The notes beneath the pieces are model-generated. The model ran no database searches and was not told the DNA's origin. It was given only the letters and a program-made list of their open reading frames with translations. DNA of 64,000 nt. Origin: Pedobacter sp. Leaf250. GTDB lineage: Bacteria > Bacteroidota > Bacteroidia > Sphingobacteriales > Sphingobacteriaceae. Below are positions 25,444 to 35,372 of this stretch, piece by piece. The position numbers and the translations under genes were made by a program. Location of the stretch: NCBI RefSeq assembly GCF_920984735.1, contig NZ_CAKLBU010000001.1, positions 337,587-401,586 on the forward strand. Direction: 5' to 3'. Within the stretch, counting starts at the first letter, position 1, and the number at the start of each line of letters is the position of its first letter.

Positions 25444-28400
25444 ATGAGAAAACTTCTATTGATGTTAATAGTATCCTTTCTGTTCGCTCAAGTTGCCGAT
25501 GCGCAGACGAGGCAACTGAAGGGGAAAATAACGGATGAGAAAACTGGGGAATCGCTGCCCGGTGTAAATGTGAGAGCTGGTGACAATATCCGGACGGTCA
25601 GTGATCAAAATGGCAACTATCTTTTGGTGGTTCCTGCATCAAATAGCACTTTGGCTATTTCTTATGTAGGTTATATACCACAAACGATTCAAATTGGAAC
25701 GAGAACTGAGATTAACGTTCGCCTGGTTTCCTTGTCCCAAGGGTTGGAAGATGTGGTTGTGGTCGGATACGGGGTGGTCAAAAAACAAGACCTAACCGGA
25801 TCGGTGGCTCAGGTGAATATTACGGATATGCAAAAAGCACCTGTTAAATCATTCGATGATGCACTTGCTGGCCGGGTGGCAGGTGTGGAAGTCTCTTCTA
25901 ATGAAGGACAGCCGGGTATATCCAATAATATTGTGATTAGGGGAAACAACTCCGTTACGCAGGATAATACACCTTTGTATGTTATTGATGGATTTCCGAT
26001 TGATAATCCCAATAATAATGTGATCAATCCTGAGGAAATTGAAACCATTACGGTATTGAAAGATGCTTCATCTACTGCTATCTACGGATCAAGAGGTGCT
26101 AATGGCGTAATTGTAATTACCACAAAAAGAGGTGCTATCGGTGAGCCCGTGGTAAAATACAACGGATATGTGGCTGTCCAAAGGGTTTCCGAAAGGGAGA
26201 CAATGATGGGACCTTACGAATTTGTTCGCTTACAAAACGACCTTGACCCAATTACTACAGCTGCGGTTTATTTCAACAATGGCAGAAATCTGGAATCCTA
26301 CCGCAACGTTGAGGGTATTGATTTTCAAAATGAGCTTTATAGGGATGCATTGATGCACAGCAATAATCTTTCAATCAGCGGTGGAACAGCTAAGACGCGA
26401 TACAGTGTATCCGCTTCGGCACTTGGACAGGGTGGGGTAATTATAAATTCCGGCTTTTCCCGTTATCAAGGCAGAGTAACTTTGGATCAGGAACTAAATT
26501 CCAAGGTTAAAATTGGAATCAATGCCAATTACAGCAGTATCAATATAACCGGTACCACACCATCATCTGCTACCTCACAGATTAATGCTAGTACCAATCT
26601 AATGTACAGTGTTTGGGGATACAGACCAGTCAGTGGAAGCAATGCCGATCTTTTAAATGAACTGTTCGATCCGGAGATCGATGAAACTGTAAACTATCGT
26701 TTCAATCCAATATCATCGGTAAATAACGAATATCGTAAAAATGTGAACAACAGCATTATTGCCAATGCCTACGTTGATTACGCGATTACATCTAAGTTGA
26801 AATTGAGGGTGACCGGGGGTTTGAACAACAACCAGAACAGAAGCGAAAGCTTCAATAATACCCTTACCCGTTCGGGAAGTCCCTTTGGCCCCTTAGGTGC
26901 ATCGGGCGTAAATGGTGGAATTGCTTATCGGCAGGTGAATAACTGGGTAAATGAAAATACGTTGACCTATAATAATAACTTCAATAAAAACCATAGTTTA
27001 AATGTGCTTTTGGGTGCAACCTTACAGGGTATAAATGCAACGGGTTATGGCTATACCGCTGTTGCAGTGCCAAATGAAAGTTTAGGAATCAACGGATTGG
27101 ATGAGGGAACGCCTAGGACAATTACTTCAACCGCTACTGGTTCAACATTGGCTTCGGGCCTGGCCCGGGTAAACTACAATTACAAATCAAGGTACCTGTT
27201 CACCGCTACAGTTAGGGCAGATGGGTCGTCAAAATTCAGGGATGACAATAAATGGAGTGTATTTACTTCGGGTGCATTTGCCTGGAGGATGAGCGATGAA
27301 CCATTTATGAAAAATATTAAATTTATTAACGATGCAAAATTAAGAATCAGTTATGGTGAAACAGGTAACAATAGGATAGGTGATTTTTCTACTTACTCAA
27401 CCTTTATCATAGAGCCAATGGCAGCATATGCATTTAACAACAGCATCGTAAAAGGAATTATCCCAATGGCCATTGGCAACCCGGGTTTAAAGTGGGAAAC
27501 TACCGCTACTACAAATATTGGTTACGATCTATCCCTATTTAAGGATAGGATTCAGTTTACTTTTGATGCCTATCGGAAAACAACTTTTGATCTGTTGTTA
27601 AATGCAAGTTTACCAACCACAACAGGTTACGCAAATGCTTTTAAAAATATTGGCAAAGTGCGGAACCAGGGTTTAGAGTTTACATTGAACACCGTAAACA
27701 TTAAAACAAAGGATTTTACCTGGTCATCAAATTTTAACATCAGTTTTAATGATAATAAGTTGCTTGGATTGGCAGATAACCAGGAATCTTTACAAACGCC
27801 AATAGTCTGGGAACGGAGATATACGGGGGTTCCACTTTATGTGGCCAAGTTGAACAATCCCATTGCCGCTATGTACGGATTTGTATTTGATGGGATTTAC
27901 CAGTTCAGTGATTTTGACCAGTTGCCGGACGGTAGGTATTCATTAAGAGCAGATGTAGTCAACAATGGAAGCGCCCGGACGGCAGTTCAACCTGGAGATA
28001 TAAAATACAAGGACCTGAACGGTGATGGTGTGGTTAATACACTGGATCAAACTCAGATTGGTAGGGCTTATCCCATTCATGTGGGCGGTTTTTCAAATAA
28101 CTTTAACTATAAAAATTTCGATTTGAATGTGTTTTTGCAGTGGTCTTATGGTAATGATATTGTTAACGCAAACAGATTAGTTTTTGAAGGGAATGCCACT
28201 GGGGCAGTTGGGCTTAATCAATATGCAAGCTACGCCGACCGTTGGACACCAAACAATCCAAGCAACACACTCAATCGAGTGGGCGGACAAGGGCCTGCTT
28301 ATTATTCATCAAGAGTGATTGAAGATGGTTCTTACTTAAGATTAAAAACGGTATCACTCGGATACAGTTTAGGATCAGCTGTGTTGAAGAATATTAAAGT

Positions 28401-28569
28401 TAAATCATTAAGGGCCTATTTATCGGCACAGAACATTTTCACCATCACGGGCTACAGCGGTCCTGATCCAGAGGTGTCGGTTAAAAACTCAACGCTTACA
28501 CCTGGCTTTGATTATTCCGCGTATCCTAGGGCTAGAACACTAACTTTTGGTATCAATGCAACTTTTTAG
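25444..28569 (+). CDS. SusC/RagA-type TonB-dependent outer-membrane transporter
   Basis: 1041 residues, normal for SusC. Signal peptide (MRKLLLMLIVSFLFAQVADAQ), a carboxypeptidase-D-like domain (GKITDEKTGESLPGVNV...DQNGNYLLVVP, about 25-100), the SusC signature VVVGYGVVKKQDLTGSV near 107, a plug domain with PLYVIDGFPID and LKDASSTAIYGSRGANGVIVITTKRG near 203-230, then a 22-strand barrel ending in an aromatic-rich strand (RTLTFGINATF). It imports large oligosaccharides with the SusD lid encoded next. First structural gene of the locus. Confidence 0.96.
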   Translation: MRKLLLMLIVSFLFAQVADAQTRQLKGKITDEKTGESLPGVNVRAGDNIRTVSDQNGNYLLVVPASNSTLAISYVGYIPQTIQIGTRTEINVRLVSLSQGLEDVVVVGYGVVKKQDLTGSVAQVNITDMQKAPVKSFDDALAGRVAGVEVSSNEGQPGISNNIVIRGNNSVTQDNTPLYVIDGFPIDNPNNNVINPEEIETITVLKDASSTAIYGSRGANGVIVITTKRGAIGEPVVKYNGYVAVQRVSERETMMGPYEFVRLQNDLDPITTAAVYFNNGRNLESYRNVEGIDFQNELYRDALMHSNNLSISGGTAKTRYSVSASALGQGGVIINSGFSRYQGRVTLDQELNSKVKIGINANYSSINITGTTPSSATSQINASTNLMYSVWGYRPVSGSNADLLNELFDPEIDETVNYRFNPISSVNNEYRKNVNNSIIANAYVDYAITSKLKLRVTGGLNNNQNRSESFNNTLTRSGSPFGPLGASGVNGGIAYRQVNNWVNENTLTYNNNFNKNHSLNVLLGATLQGINATGYGYTAVAVPNESLGINGLDEGTPRTITSTATGSTLASGLARVNYNYKSRYLFTATVRADGSSKFRDDNKWSVFTSGAFAWRMSDEPFMKNIKFINDAKLRISYGETGNNRIGDFSTYSTFIIEPMAAYAFNNSIVKGIIPMAIGNPGLKWETTATTNIGYDLSLFKDRIQFTFDAYRKTTFDLLLNASLPTTTGYANAFKNIGKVRNQGLEFTLNTVNIKTKDFTWSSNFNISFNDNKLLGLADNQESLQTPIVWERRYTGVPLYVAKLNNPIAAMYGFVFDGIYQFSDFDQLPDGRYSLRADVVNNGSARTAVQPGDIKYKDLNGDGVVNTLDQTQIGRAYPIHVGGFSNNFNYKNFDLNVFLQWSYGNDIVNANRLVFEGNATGAVGLNQYASYADRWTPNNPSNTLNRVGGQGPAYYSSRVIEDGSYLRLKTVSLGYSLGSAVLKNIKVKSLRAYLSAQNIFTITGYSGPDPEVSVKNSTLTPGFDYSAYPRARTLTFGINATF

Positions 28570-28590
28570 TTTAAATATAAAGTCAGAAAG

Positions 28591-30396
28591 ATGAAAACAA
28601 AATTATCACTGCTTTTACTTGTATTCGTTTTCAGTATAAGTTCTTGCAAAAAATATTTAGAGGTGCTTCCCAAGGATTTTGTATCTCCTGAAAATTACTT
28701 CAACAACGAAACAGAACTCAACACCGCATTAGTTGGGGTTTATGATATTATGGGCAGTGCAGCCTTGTATGGTGAGATTTTATGGTCACAATTTGAAGTG
28801 GCGACCGATGAGAGTTTCTACAGACAATCGACCACAACCTTAGGTGTACAGGTTTACAACTACGATTCCAACAATAGCTCGGTTGCAGGAATCTGGAAAG
28901 CACTTTATGCCGGTATTGAACGGGCAAATATCCTATTGGCAAATATAGATAAACCATCAATGCCAGAAGCGAACAGAAGTGTAGTAAGAGGGGAAGCACT
29001 TTTCTTAAGGGCATATTATTATTATCTGCTGACTTCCAACTTTGGCGATGTGCCTCTGATCTTGGAACCCACAAAATCTGTTAATAATCCTGAGATAGCA
29101 CGTACACCTCTCAAAGACGTTTATGCCCAAATACTATCTGATATGACAACCGCTGAAGGACTGGTAAAACCGATCACAGCCTATAATTTTGCTGGTAGAG
29201 TTAGCAAAAGTGCTGTTCAGGGCATACTTGCCCGGGTTTGTTTAAAAATGGCAGGAAACCCGTTGAATGATAAAACCAAATATGCCGATGCCGCAAAATG
29301 GGCTAAAATGGTAATCAACTCGGGACTTCATAGCTTAAATCCTTCATATGAGCAAATCTTCATTAATCACATGCAAGATAAGTACGATATAAAGGAGGGC
29401 ATCTGGGAAGTAGAATTTACAGGTAACTTATTACAATCTGGTGTAAATGAAACTGGCAGATTGGGTGTTTTGGGCGGATTAGCCGGAACGAATGATGAAA
29501 TTGGAAACAGTTATGGTCAATGGAACGGAACCCGTGTACTGTTCGATATTTATAAACCACAAGATTTACGTCGCGATTGGAATATTGGATCGTACTATTA
29601 CAGTGGAGCTACTAAAACCAAAGTTTTTCAAACGGTTGCAGAAGCAAAAAGCGTTGGAAAATGGCGTAGAGAATATGAGTTATTGACACCGAAAAACAGA
29701 AATTACAATGGTGCCAATTTCCCTTTGTTGCGTTATTCTGACGTGTTGCTGATGTATGCGGAGGCACAGAATGAGATTTCAGGACCCAATGCAGAGAGTA
29801 TAAATTACGTGAATTTGGTGAGGCAACGTGGTGCTGGGAAAGTTTTAAATGGTACCAATGTCTTTACTGTAAACGTAATCAACGGTGGTTCAGGTTACAC
29901 TACAGTTCCAAACGTTACGATTAATGGCGGCGGTTTTACCACTCAGGCAACAGCTACTGCAATCATAGCTAATGGAAGGGTAAGCGCCATAACCGTTGTT
30001 ACACCCGGAGCCTTTTACACTTCAGTGCCAACCGTCACCATATCAGGTACTACCGGTGCCGGAGCGACCGCAACTGTAAACTTATCAACTGCTACGGATG
30101 CGGATTTAATCCCTGCTGAAACAGCAAATCAAACGGCATTCAGGTCGACTATTATTGATGAAAGATCGCGTGAGCTGTGCTATGAAGGCCTTCGCCGGGG
30201 CGACTTGATCAGATGGGGCATATTCGTAGAACGTATGAAAAATTCTGCATCAGTTGCTACATTGAGATATATTGCAGCCTTTAAATATGCTTCTCGTCCT
30301 GGTGACAACATATCTGAAAAGCACAATCTTTTGCCAATTCCATTGTCAGAAATTTCATTAAACAGATTGCTAACCCAAAACCCGGGTTGGTTATAA
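28591..30396 (+). CDS. SusD/RagB-type outer-membrane glycan-binding lipoprotein with a beta-repeat insert
   Basis: 601 residues. Lipoprotein signal with lipobox ending at Cys19 (FSISSCKK), SusD N-terminal TPR region (EVLPKDFVSPENYFNNETEL, RGEALFLRAYYYYLLTSNFGDVPLI) and the C-terminal DERSRELCYEGLRRGDLIRWG motif. Between VNLVRQRGAGK and DLIPAETANQTAF, residues about 424-500 form a Gly/Thr/Val-rich insert with two copies of a repeat of the type INGGSGYTTVPNVTINGGG / TPGAFYTSVPTVTISG. This repeat is known from large surface and tail proteins and is not part of the SusD core. It starts 21 bases after susC. Function: captures glycan at the cell surface and closes SusC. Confidence 0.94.
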   Translation: MKTKLSLLLLVFVFSISSCKKYLEVLPKDFVSPENYFNNETELNTALVGVYDIMGSAALYGEILWSQFEVATDESFYRQSTTTLGVQVYNYDSNNSSVAGIWKALYAGIERANILLANIDKPSMPEANRSVVRGEALFLRAYYYYLLTSNFGDVPLILEPTKSVNNPEIARTPLKDVYAQILSDMTTAEGLVKPITAYNFAGRVSKSAVQGILARVCLKMAGNPLNDKTKYADAAKWAKMVINSGLHSLNPSYEQIFINHMQDKYDIKEGIWEVEFTGNLLQSGVNETGRLGVLGGLAGTNDEIGNSYGQWNGTRVLFDIYKPQDLRRDWNIGSYYYSGATKTKVFQTVAEAKSVGKWRREYELLTPKNRNYNGANFPLLRYSDVLLMYAEAQNEISGPNAESINYVNLVRQRGAGKVLNGTNVFTVNVINGGSGYTTVPNVTINGGGFTTQATATAIIANGRVSAITVVTPGAFYTSVPTVTISGTTGAGATATVNLSTATDADLIPAETANQTAFRSTIIDERSRELCYEGLRRGDLIRWGIFVERMKNSASVATLRYIAAFKYASRPGDNISEKHNLLPIPLSEISLNRLLTQNPGWL

Positions 30397-30422
30397 ACAA
30401 AGCATAACTTTAAATAAAGAAA

Positions 30423-31319
30423 ATGAAACATAGAATTTATATTGTTCTTATCGCACTGATTGCCCTCGCCGGCTGTAAAAAGTTATCGGTTGATGCGCCT
30501 GAATTTGATGTGTCTGTAGACAAAACGACCTACAAAGTCGGTGAAGAAGTGAACTTTAGATTTTCAGGAAACCCTGATCTAATTTCTGTATATAGAGGCA
30601 TTGCTGGAGAAAATTACGATTTTAGAAACAGAATCACTGCCGAAGGATTGCCTCAACTGAATTTTACTACGCTTGTACAAAACACAGGGGAAACGAACAC
30701 CCTTAGATTAATGGCGTCCACAAATTTTACAGGTAAATATGATGTCGCGGGAATTGCAGCTGCATCTTGGACGGATATTACCTCGAGAGCCACCTTATCT
30801 ATAGGAACGGATAACACGGCCTCCGGAACGATTGATCTTTCTGATTTCAAGGCAGCAGGTAAACCACTGTATCTTGCGTTTAAATATCAGGGATATTTTC
30901 ACCCTACACTTAAACAACCATCCTGGTTCTTACGTACTTTTAATGTCAACAATGTTTTGCCGGAGGGAAGAACGTCTGTTATCTCAGCTATTGGCCAGGT
31001 AGGATGGGTTGGTGTGGACGTTAAGAATCCAACAGTAATATGGGGTGTACCCACCACCGGGCAGGCTACCATTAATGGCACTGGAACAGATGCAGTAAAT
31101 GAAGACAATGAAGATTGGATAATCAGCAGGCCTTTTAATTTATCCGCTGTTTCCACGGATACGGGTCTAGGTTTGAAAACAGCGACCACCTATTTAGCCA
31201 ATTATACATACGTTTACACTTTTCCCGGCACTTATACCGTTACCTTTATTGCAACAAATGCAAGTCGGGATGAGAATAGCCAAGTCATTAAACAGGTTAA
31301 GTTGACCGTTGAACCCTAA
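30423..31319 (+). CDS. DUF5017 surface lipoprotein
   Basis: 298 residues. Lipobox ALAGC with Cys18, then a PKD-like beta domain (FDVSVDKTTYKVGEEVNFRFSGNPDLISVYRG) and a central domain with LYLAFKYQG and RTFNVNNVLPEG, ending in another beta segment (YTVTFIATNAS). This matches DUF5017 proteins found beside SusC/SusD in polysaccharide loci, where they probably bind glycan at the surface (SusE/F-like role). Starts 26 bases after susD. Confidence 0.82.
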   Translation: MKHRIYIVLIALIALAGCKKLSVDAPEFDVSVDKTTYKVGEEVNFRFSGNPDLISVYRGIAGENYDFRNRITAEGLPQLNFTTLVQNTGETNTLRLMASTNFTGKYDVAGIAAASWTDITSRATLSIGTDNTASGTIDLSDFKAAGKPLYLAFKYQGYFHPTLKQPSWFLRTFNVNNVLPEGRTSVISAIGQVGWVGVDVKNPTVIWGVPTTGQATINGTGTDAVNEDNEDWIISRPFNLSAVSTDTGLGLKTATTYLANYTYVYTFPGTYTVTFIATNASRDENSQVIKQVKLTVEP

Positions 31320-31328
31320 TTAAGAAAC

Positions 31329-32411
31329 ATGTTAAAAAAAATCAGTATCCTAACATTATTGATTGCAATATCGTTAATTTCAGCTTGTGCTGTACAGAAA
31401 CGGAATATCAGTATTCCAAGCCCGAAATCGATCAAAACTGCCATGCAGAAAGTTTTCAATTGGCAGGTTGAAAATCCCGTAGTAGGCAATGCAAAGAATC
31501 ACGACGATTGGGCAAGAGGTGTGTTTTACGCCGGAATTATCCGTGCATACGAAACCACAAAAGATAAAAAATATCTCGACGAAGCTGTTCGCTGGTCTGA
31601 AAGTTTGAATTATAAGTTAGCAGAACGGTATCGCCATGCCGATGATCATACCCGTGGGCAAACCTACCTGGGAATTTATGCCGTCACTAAAGATTCTAAG
31701 GCGATTGCGGATACCAAAAGTGTTTATGATTCTTTGGTCAATAACCCAAGGCCAGGTAGAGAAGAATGGTGGTGGTGCGATGCCCTTTTTATGTCGCCTC
31801 CTGTATTGGTACGGTTGGCCGAAGCCACTGGCAACCAAAAATATAATATATTTATGAGCAAAATGTGGTGGGATACCACTGACTTCCTATTTGATAAGGA
31901 TGAAAATCTGTTCTACAGGGATAAAAGCTTTTTTCAGCGCCGATCACCTAATGGAAAAAAAATATTCTGGTCTAGAGGCAATGGATGGGTATTGGGGGGA
32001 TTGGTTCAGGTATTGGAGCGTTTACCAAAAGTAGACCCCAATTATAAAAGATTCGAGGATTTGTATTTGAAGATAGTAGAAAAAATAGCGACGCTTCAAC
32101 AGGAAGATGGACTTTGGCGACCAAACCTGGCAGATCCGGCCGAATACACCAATAAAGAAACCAGCGGTTCTGCATTTTACGTTTTTGCCCTCGCCTGGGG
32201 AATTAACCATGGGTATTTGAGTAAAGGCAAATACTTGCCGATTGTTTTAAAGGGATGGAGGGGATTGAACGATCAGGTAACAGCTGAGGGAAAACTTACC
32301 TGGGTACAGAAAATTGGATCAAAACCCGAAGCAGTAAAGAGTGATGATAACCAGGAATATGGTTCCGGAGCATTTCTGATGGCGGGTAGCGAGCTCTTGA
32401 AACTTAAGTAA
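31329..32411 (+). CDS. GH105 unsaturated uronyl hydrolase
   Basis: 360 residues with a lipoprotein signal (LISAC, Cys20). It has the (alpha/alpha)6 barrel signatures of family GH105: HDDWARGVFYAGI near 58, HADDHTRGQTYLGIY near 103, and the catalytic Asp151 in EEWWWCDALFMSPP, then FWSRGNGWVLGGL and SGSAFYVFALAWGIN. These enzymes remove 4,5-unsaturated glucuronyl or galacturonyl residues left by polysaccharide lyases, giving 5-keto-4-deoxyuronate. It fits directly downstream of the PL8 reaction. Its stop overlaps the ATG of the PL8 gene by one base. Confidence 0.93.
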   Translation: MLKKISILTLLIAISLISACAVQKRNISIPSPKSIKTAMQKVFNWQVENPVVGNAKNHDDWARGVFYAGIIRAYETTKDKKYLDEAVRWSESLNYKLAERYRHADDHTRGQTYLGIYAVTKDSKAIADTKSVYDSLVNNPRPGREEWWWCDALFMSPPVLVRLAEATGNQKYNIFMSKMWWDTTDFLFDKDENLFYRDKSFFQRRSPNGKKIFWSRGNGWVLGGLVQVLERLPKVDPNYKRFEDLYLKIVEKIATLQQEDGLWRPNLADPAEYTNKETSGSAFYVFALAWGINHGYLSKGKYLPIVLKGWRGLNDQVTAEGKLTWVQKIGSKPEAVKSDDNQEYGSGAFLMAGSELLKLK

Positions 32412-34420
32412 TGAATAAATTAAAACTTGGTTGGTTTTTGGTAGTAATGACTTTGGGTTTTCAAATGGCTCAAAGTCAGCTGCCTTATTATCAGGTAATC
32501 AATAGATACAAAACTTTTCTAATTGATTTAGATACAACTTCTACTCAAAACGTTAAAAACTGGTTAGCCACTTTAGATCAAAGCAGAAAATGGCCGGATG
32601 TGGATTACGCAGATCAAAATTCTTCCTCATGGAAAACAACCGAACATCTCGATCGGATTATAAAAATATCCATAGCCTATCAAAAAATAGGAAATGTCTA
32701 TTATCAAAATGATTCAGCAAAAAGGGTCATTTCCAAGGCACTGGATCATTGGTTGACTAAAGTTTATAGAAATTCAAACTGGTGGTATAACGAGATTGGT
32801 GTACCGCAGTTTTGGAGGGATATTATCACATTGGATGGGGAATTTCTGAAAGCCCGCCAGCGTAGCCAAGCATTGAATATTTTAGGGCAATTTAGGATCA
32901 GGCCCAATTTTACCGGTGCCAATTTAACGTGGAGCGCTGATCTTTGCCTGCATTACGGTTTATTTACCCAGAATGACTCCCTGGTAAGCCAGGCCAGCAA
33001 ACTGCTGGCAAAGGAAATTAAGGTCGGCAATGGAGAGGGCATAATGCTCGATTACAGTTATCACCAACATGGTAACAGGTTGCAGACCCATCATTATGGT
33101 GCTGCTTTTATAAAAGAAAACATCAGGCTGGCCTATGAACTTGATGGAACTCCCTGGGCATTCCCAGTTGAAAAAATAGTCGTTCTGAAGGATTTTTTAT
33201 TAGAAGGGTGGCAATGGATGGAACGTGGCATTTTTCTTACTCCAGGCAGTATTGATAGGGCAGTAAGCCGTAAAGGTTTTTTAAAGCAGGATATTTCCAG
33301 GTTGATCCCTTATTTATCTCAACTTGATAAGGAATACAGAAGCCTGGATTTGGATGCAATGCTTCAATTCCAAAAAGGCGGTAAGCAAAATTTAAAAGGC
33401 TTTAAATATTTTCCTTTTTCAGATTTTGCCGCCTATCAGCAATCCGGTTTTAGTTTTTTCTTAAAAACCATATCCACTAAAACGGAAGTATCCGAACGAA
33501 TCAACGGAGAAAACCAAAAGGGTACTTTCCTGAATTCAGGGAATACCTATTTTATTAAAAATGGAAAGGAATATACTGATCTGATGCCGTTCTGGGACTG
33601 GAATAAATTACCGGGTGTAACAAATTTTGAATCGGCTACAAGCATTTCCCGATCAGATTTTGCCGGAGGAGTGCAGGCCAATGGCAGTGGCGTTGTGGTG
33701 ATGGATGTTGAAACTTTAGGAGCAGATTCGAAGCTTTCTGCAAGCAAATTTTGGTCAGTGCATAAGGGCAGGGTGTTCTGTCTAATTGCAGACATCACAT
33801 TGAAAGGTTTGCCGCATAGCATTTTCACCACGTTAGAGCAAAGCCGAATACAGCCACCATTGTTTTTAAATGCGGTTAACAACATCCCTTCAACTAATAT
33901 AGTAAGGACACCGGTAAAGTGGATACATCACCATGGTCTAACTTACATTCCATTAACTCAAGGGTTAATGGATCTGAGCATTGGGGGGGTAAAGGGAAGT
34001 TGGTCAGACCTATCGAAATCAGGATCAAAAGATGTAAGAGAAGAAAAGGTTTTTAAAGTAGTGCTCCATCATCAGAACAATACATCTGCAGCCTATTTGG
34101 TTGATGGTGCAACGCAGCCTGATCGGGTTCAGGAAGAAATTGACCGGCCTGATTGGCAGATTTTAAAGAATACCAAAATTTGTCAGGCCATTAGTTTTAA
34201 TGATGGGGTCATAATGGCATCATTCCATCAAAATGGAAATTTGAAATTCGCAAAAAGTATGATAGAAGTTGACAGAGCCTGTCTGGTTTTAATTGACTCA
34301 GATAAAATATATATCAGTGATCCGTTAAAAACTGGTGGAAAACTTGAAATCCAGATCAATGGAAAAAAACTGACGCTTGATCTTCCTGCTGATGGCACAA
34401 CTATAAATCAGAATTTATGA
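32411..34420 (+). CDS. Polysaccharide lyase family 8 (hyaluronate/chondroitin AC/xanthan lyase family)
   Basis: 669 residues with a signal peptide ending MAQSQ. N-terminal alpha-toroid with NSNWWYNEIGVPQFW, catalytic Asn171 in TGANLTWS, His220 and Tyr229 in SYHQHGNRLQTHHYG, and Arg283/Arg287 in GSIDRAVSRKG. The spacings between Asn, His, Tyr and Arg equal those of chondroitin AC lyase within one residue. A beta-sandwich follows. The family cleaves next to uronic acids by beta-elimination; which polysaccharide is cut cannot be read from the motifs. Its 3' end overlaps the esterase start by 4 bases (ATGA). Confidence 0.92.
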   Translation: MNKLKLGWFLVVMTLGFQMAQSQLPYYQVINRYKTFLIDLDTTSTQNVKNWLATLDQSRKWPDVDYADQNSSSWKTTEHLDRIIKISIAYQKIGNVYYQNDSAKRVISKALDHWLTKVYRNSNWWYNEIGVPQFWRDIITLDGEFLKARQRSQALNILGQFRIRPNFTGANLTWSADLCLHYGLFTQNDSLVSQASKLLAKEIKVGNGEGIMLDYSYHQHGNRLQTHHYGAAFIKENIRLAYELDGTPWAFPVEKIVVLKDFLLEGWQWMERGIFLTPGSIDRAVSRKGFLKQDISRLIPYLSQLDKEYRSLDLDAMLQFQKGGKQNLKGFKYFPFSDFAAYQQSGFSFFLKTISTKTEVSERINGENQKGTFLNSGNTYFIKNGKEYTDLMPFWDWNKLPGVTNFESATSISRSDFAGGVQANGSGVVVMDVETLGADSKLSASKFWSVHKGRVFCLIADITLKGLPHSIFTTLEQSRIQPPLFLNAVNNIPSTNIVRTPVKWIHHHGLTYIPLTQGLMDLSIGGVKGSWSDLSKSGSKDVREEKVFKVVLHHQNNTSAAYLVDGATQPDRVQEEIDRPDWQILKNTKICQAISFNDGVIMASFHQNGNLKFAKSMIEVDRACLVLIDSDKIYISDPLKTGGKLEIQINGKKLTLDLPADGTTINQNL

Positions 34421-35346
34421 AAAAAAGATTTGCAATAGTTTTCTTGTTATGTATCGTAACCGTATTTATGGGCTCGGCTCAAGAAATTATTCCACTATAT
34501 AACGGTATAATCCCCGGTTCAAAAACAGATGGAAAATATGTAGAGAGGCAACACATCGGTGAAGATGGAAAACGTTACATTTCTTTGGTTAGCCAACCAA
34601 GCTTAACTGTTTTTGTGCCCAAAAAAGGAACCGCGAATGGTGCAGCAGTAATCATTCTACCAGGCGGCGGGTATCAGGTATTGGCTGTTGAACATGAAGG
34701 AGAAGAGTTAGCCAAAAGGTTCAATGAATTTGGCATTACCGCTTTCGTATTAAAATATCGCTTACCAAATGATGCCATCATGACCGATAAAAGTATGGGT
34801 CCTCTGCAGGATGCGCAACAGGCAATGATTTTGATAAGAGGGCAGGCTGCTATGTGGAAATTGGATGAGAACAGGATAGGGGTGGTAGGCGCATCTGCCG
34901 GAGGACATTTAGCGGCAACCCTGGGCACTCATTTTGATCAATCATATGTACCCAACCCATTAAAGGTAAATATAAGGCCTGACTTCCTGGTGCTGCTTTA
35001 TCCAAGGATTTCATTTGAAGTTGGTGTAGAGTCAAGTTCTGCCAAAAACCTTTTAGGAACAGAATTCAAGGCTGATAAAATGGCTTTTTTCTCTGTGGAT
35101 AAACAGGTAAATGCCAATACACCTAAAACCTTTCTGCTCCATGCTTCTGATGATCCTGTAGTAAAGGTTGAGCATAGCATTTTATTTTATAAGGCTTTGA
35201 TCGATAAAAATGTTCCCGTAGAAATGCACCTCTATCAGGGAGGTGGTCATGGCTTTGGCTTGAATAACAAAACAAATAAAGACGATTGGTTTCTAAGGCT
35301 AATTGGCTGGTTGCACCAAAATCAAATCATTTCAAAGAAAAATTAA
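34417..35346 (+). CDS. Secreted alpha/beta hydrolase, acetyl-xylan-esterase-like
   Basis: 309 residues with a signal peptide (ending MGSAQ). Oxyanion motif LPGGGYQ near 83, nucleophile Ser160 in GASAGGH, acid Asp in HASDDPVVKVEH and catalytic His in GGGHGFG. This is the layout of bacterial carbohydrate esterases of the BD-FAE/acetyl-xylan-esterase type. Within the locus it probably removes acetyl or other acyl groups from the polysaccharide. Translationally coupled to the PL8 gene. Confidence 0.87.
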   Translation: MKKRFAIVFLLCIVTVFMGSAQEIIPLYNGIIPGSKTDGKYVERQHIGEDGKRYISLVSQPSLTVFVPKKGTANGAAVIILPGGGYQVLAVEHEGEELAKRFNEFGITAFVLKYRLPNDAIMTDKSMGPLQDAQQAMILIRGQAAMWKLDENRIGVVGASAGGHLAATLGTHFDQSYVPNPLKVNIRPDFLVLLYPRISFEVGVESSSAKNLLGTEFKADKMAFFSVDKQVNANTPKTFLLHASDDPVVKVEHSILFYKALIDKNVPVEMHLYQGGGHGFGLNNKTNKDDWFLRLIGWLHQNQIISKKN

Positions 35347-35372
35347 TCTAATAAAAATCCACTTACCGATAC

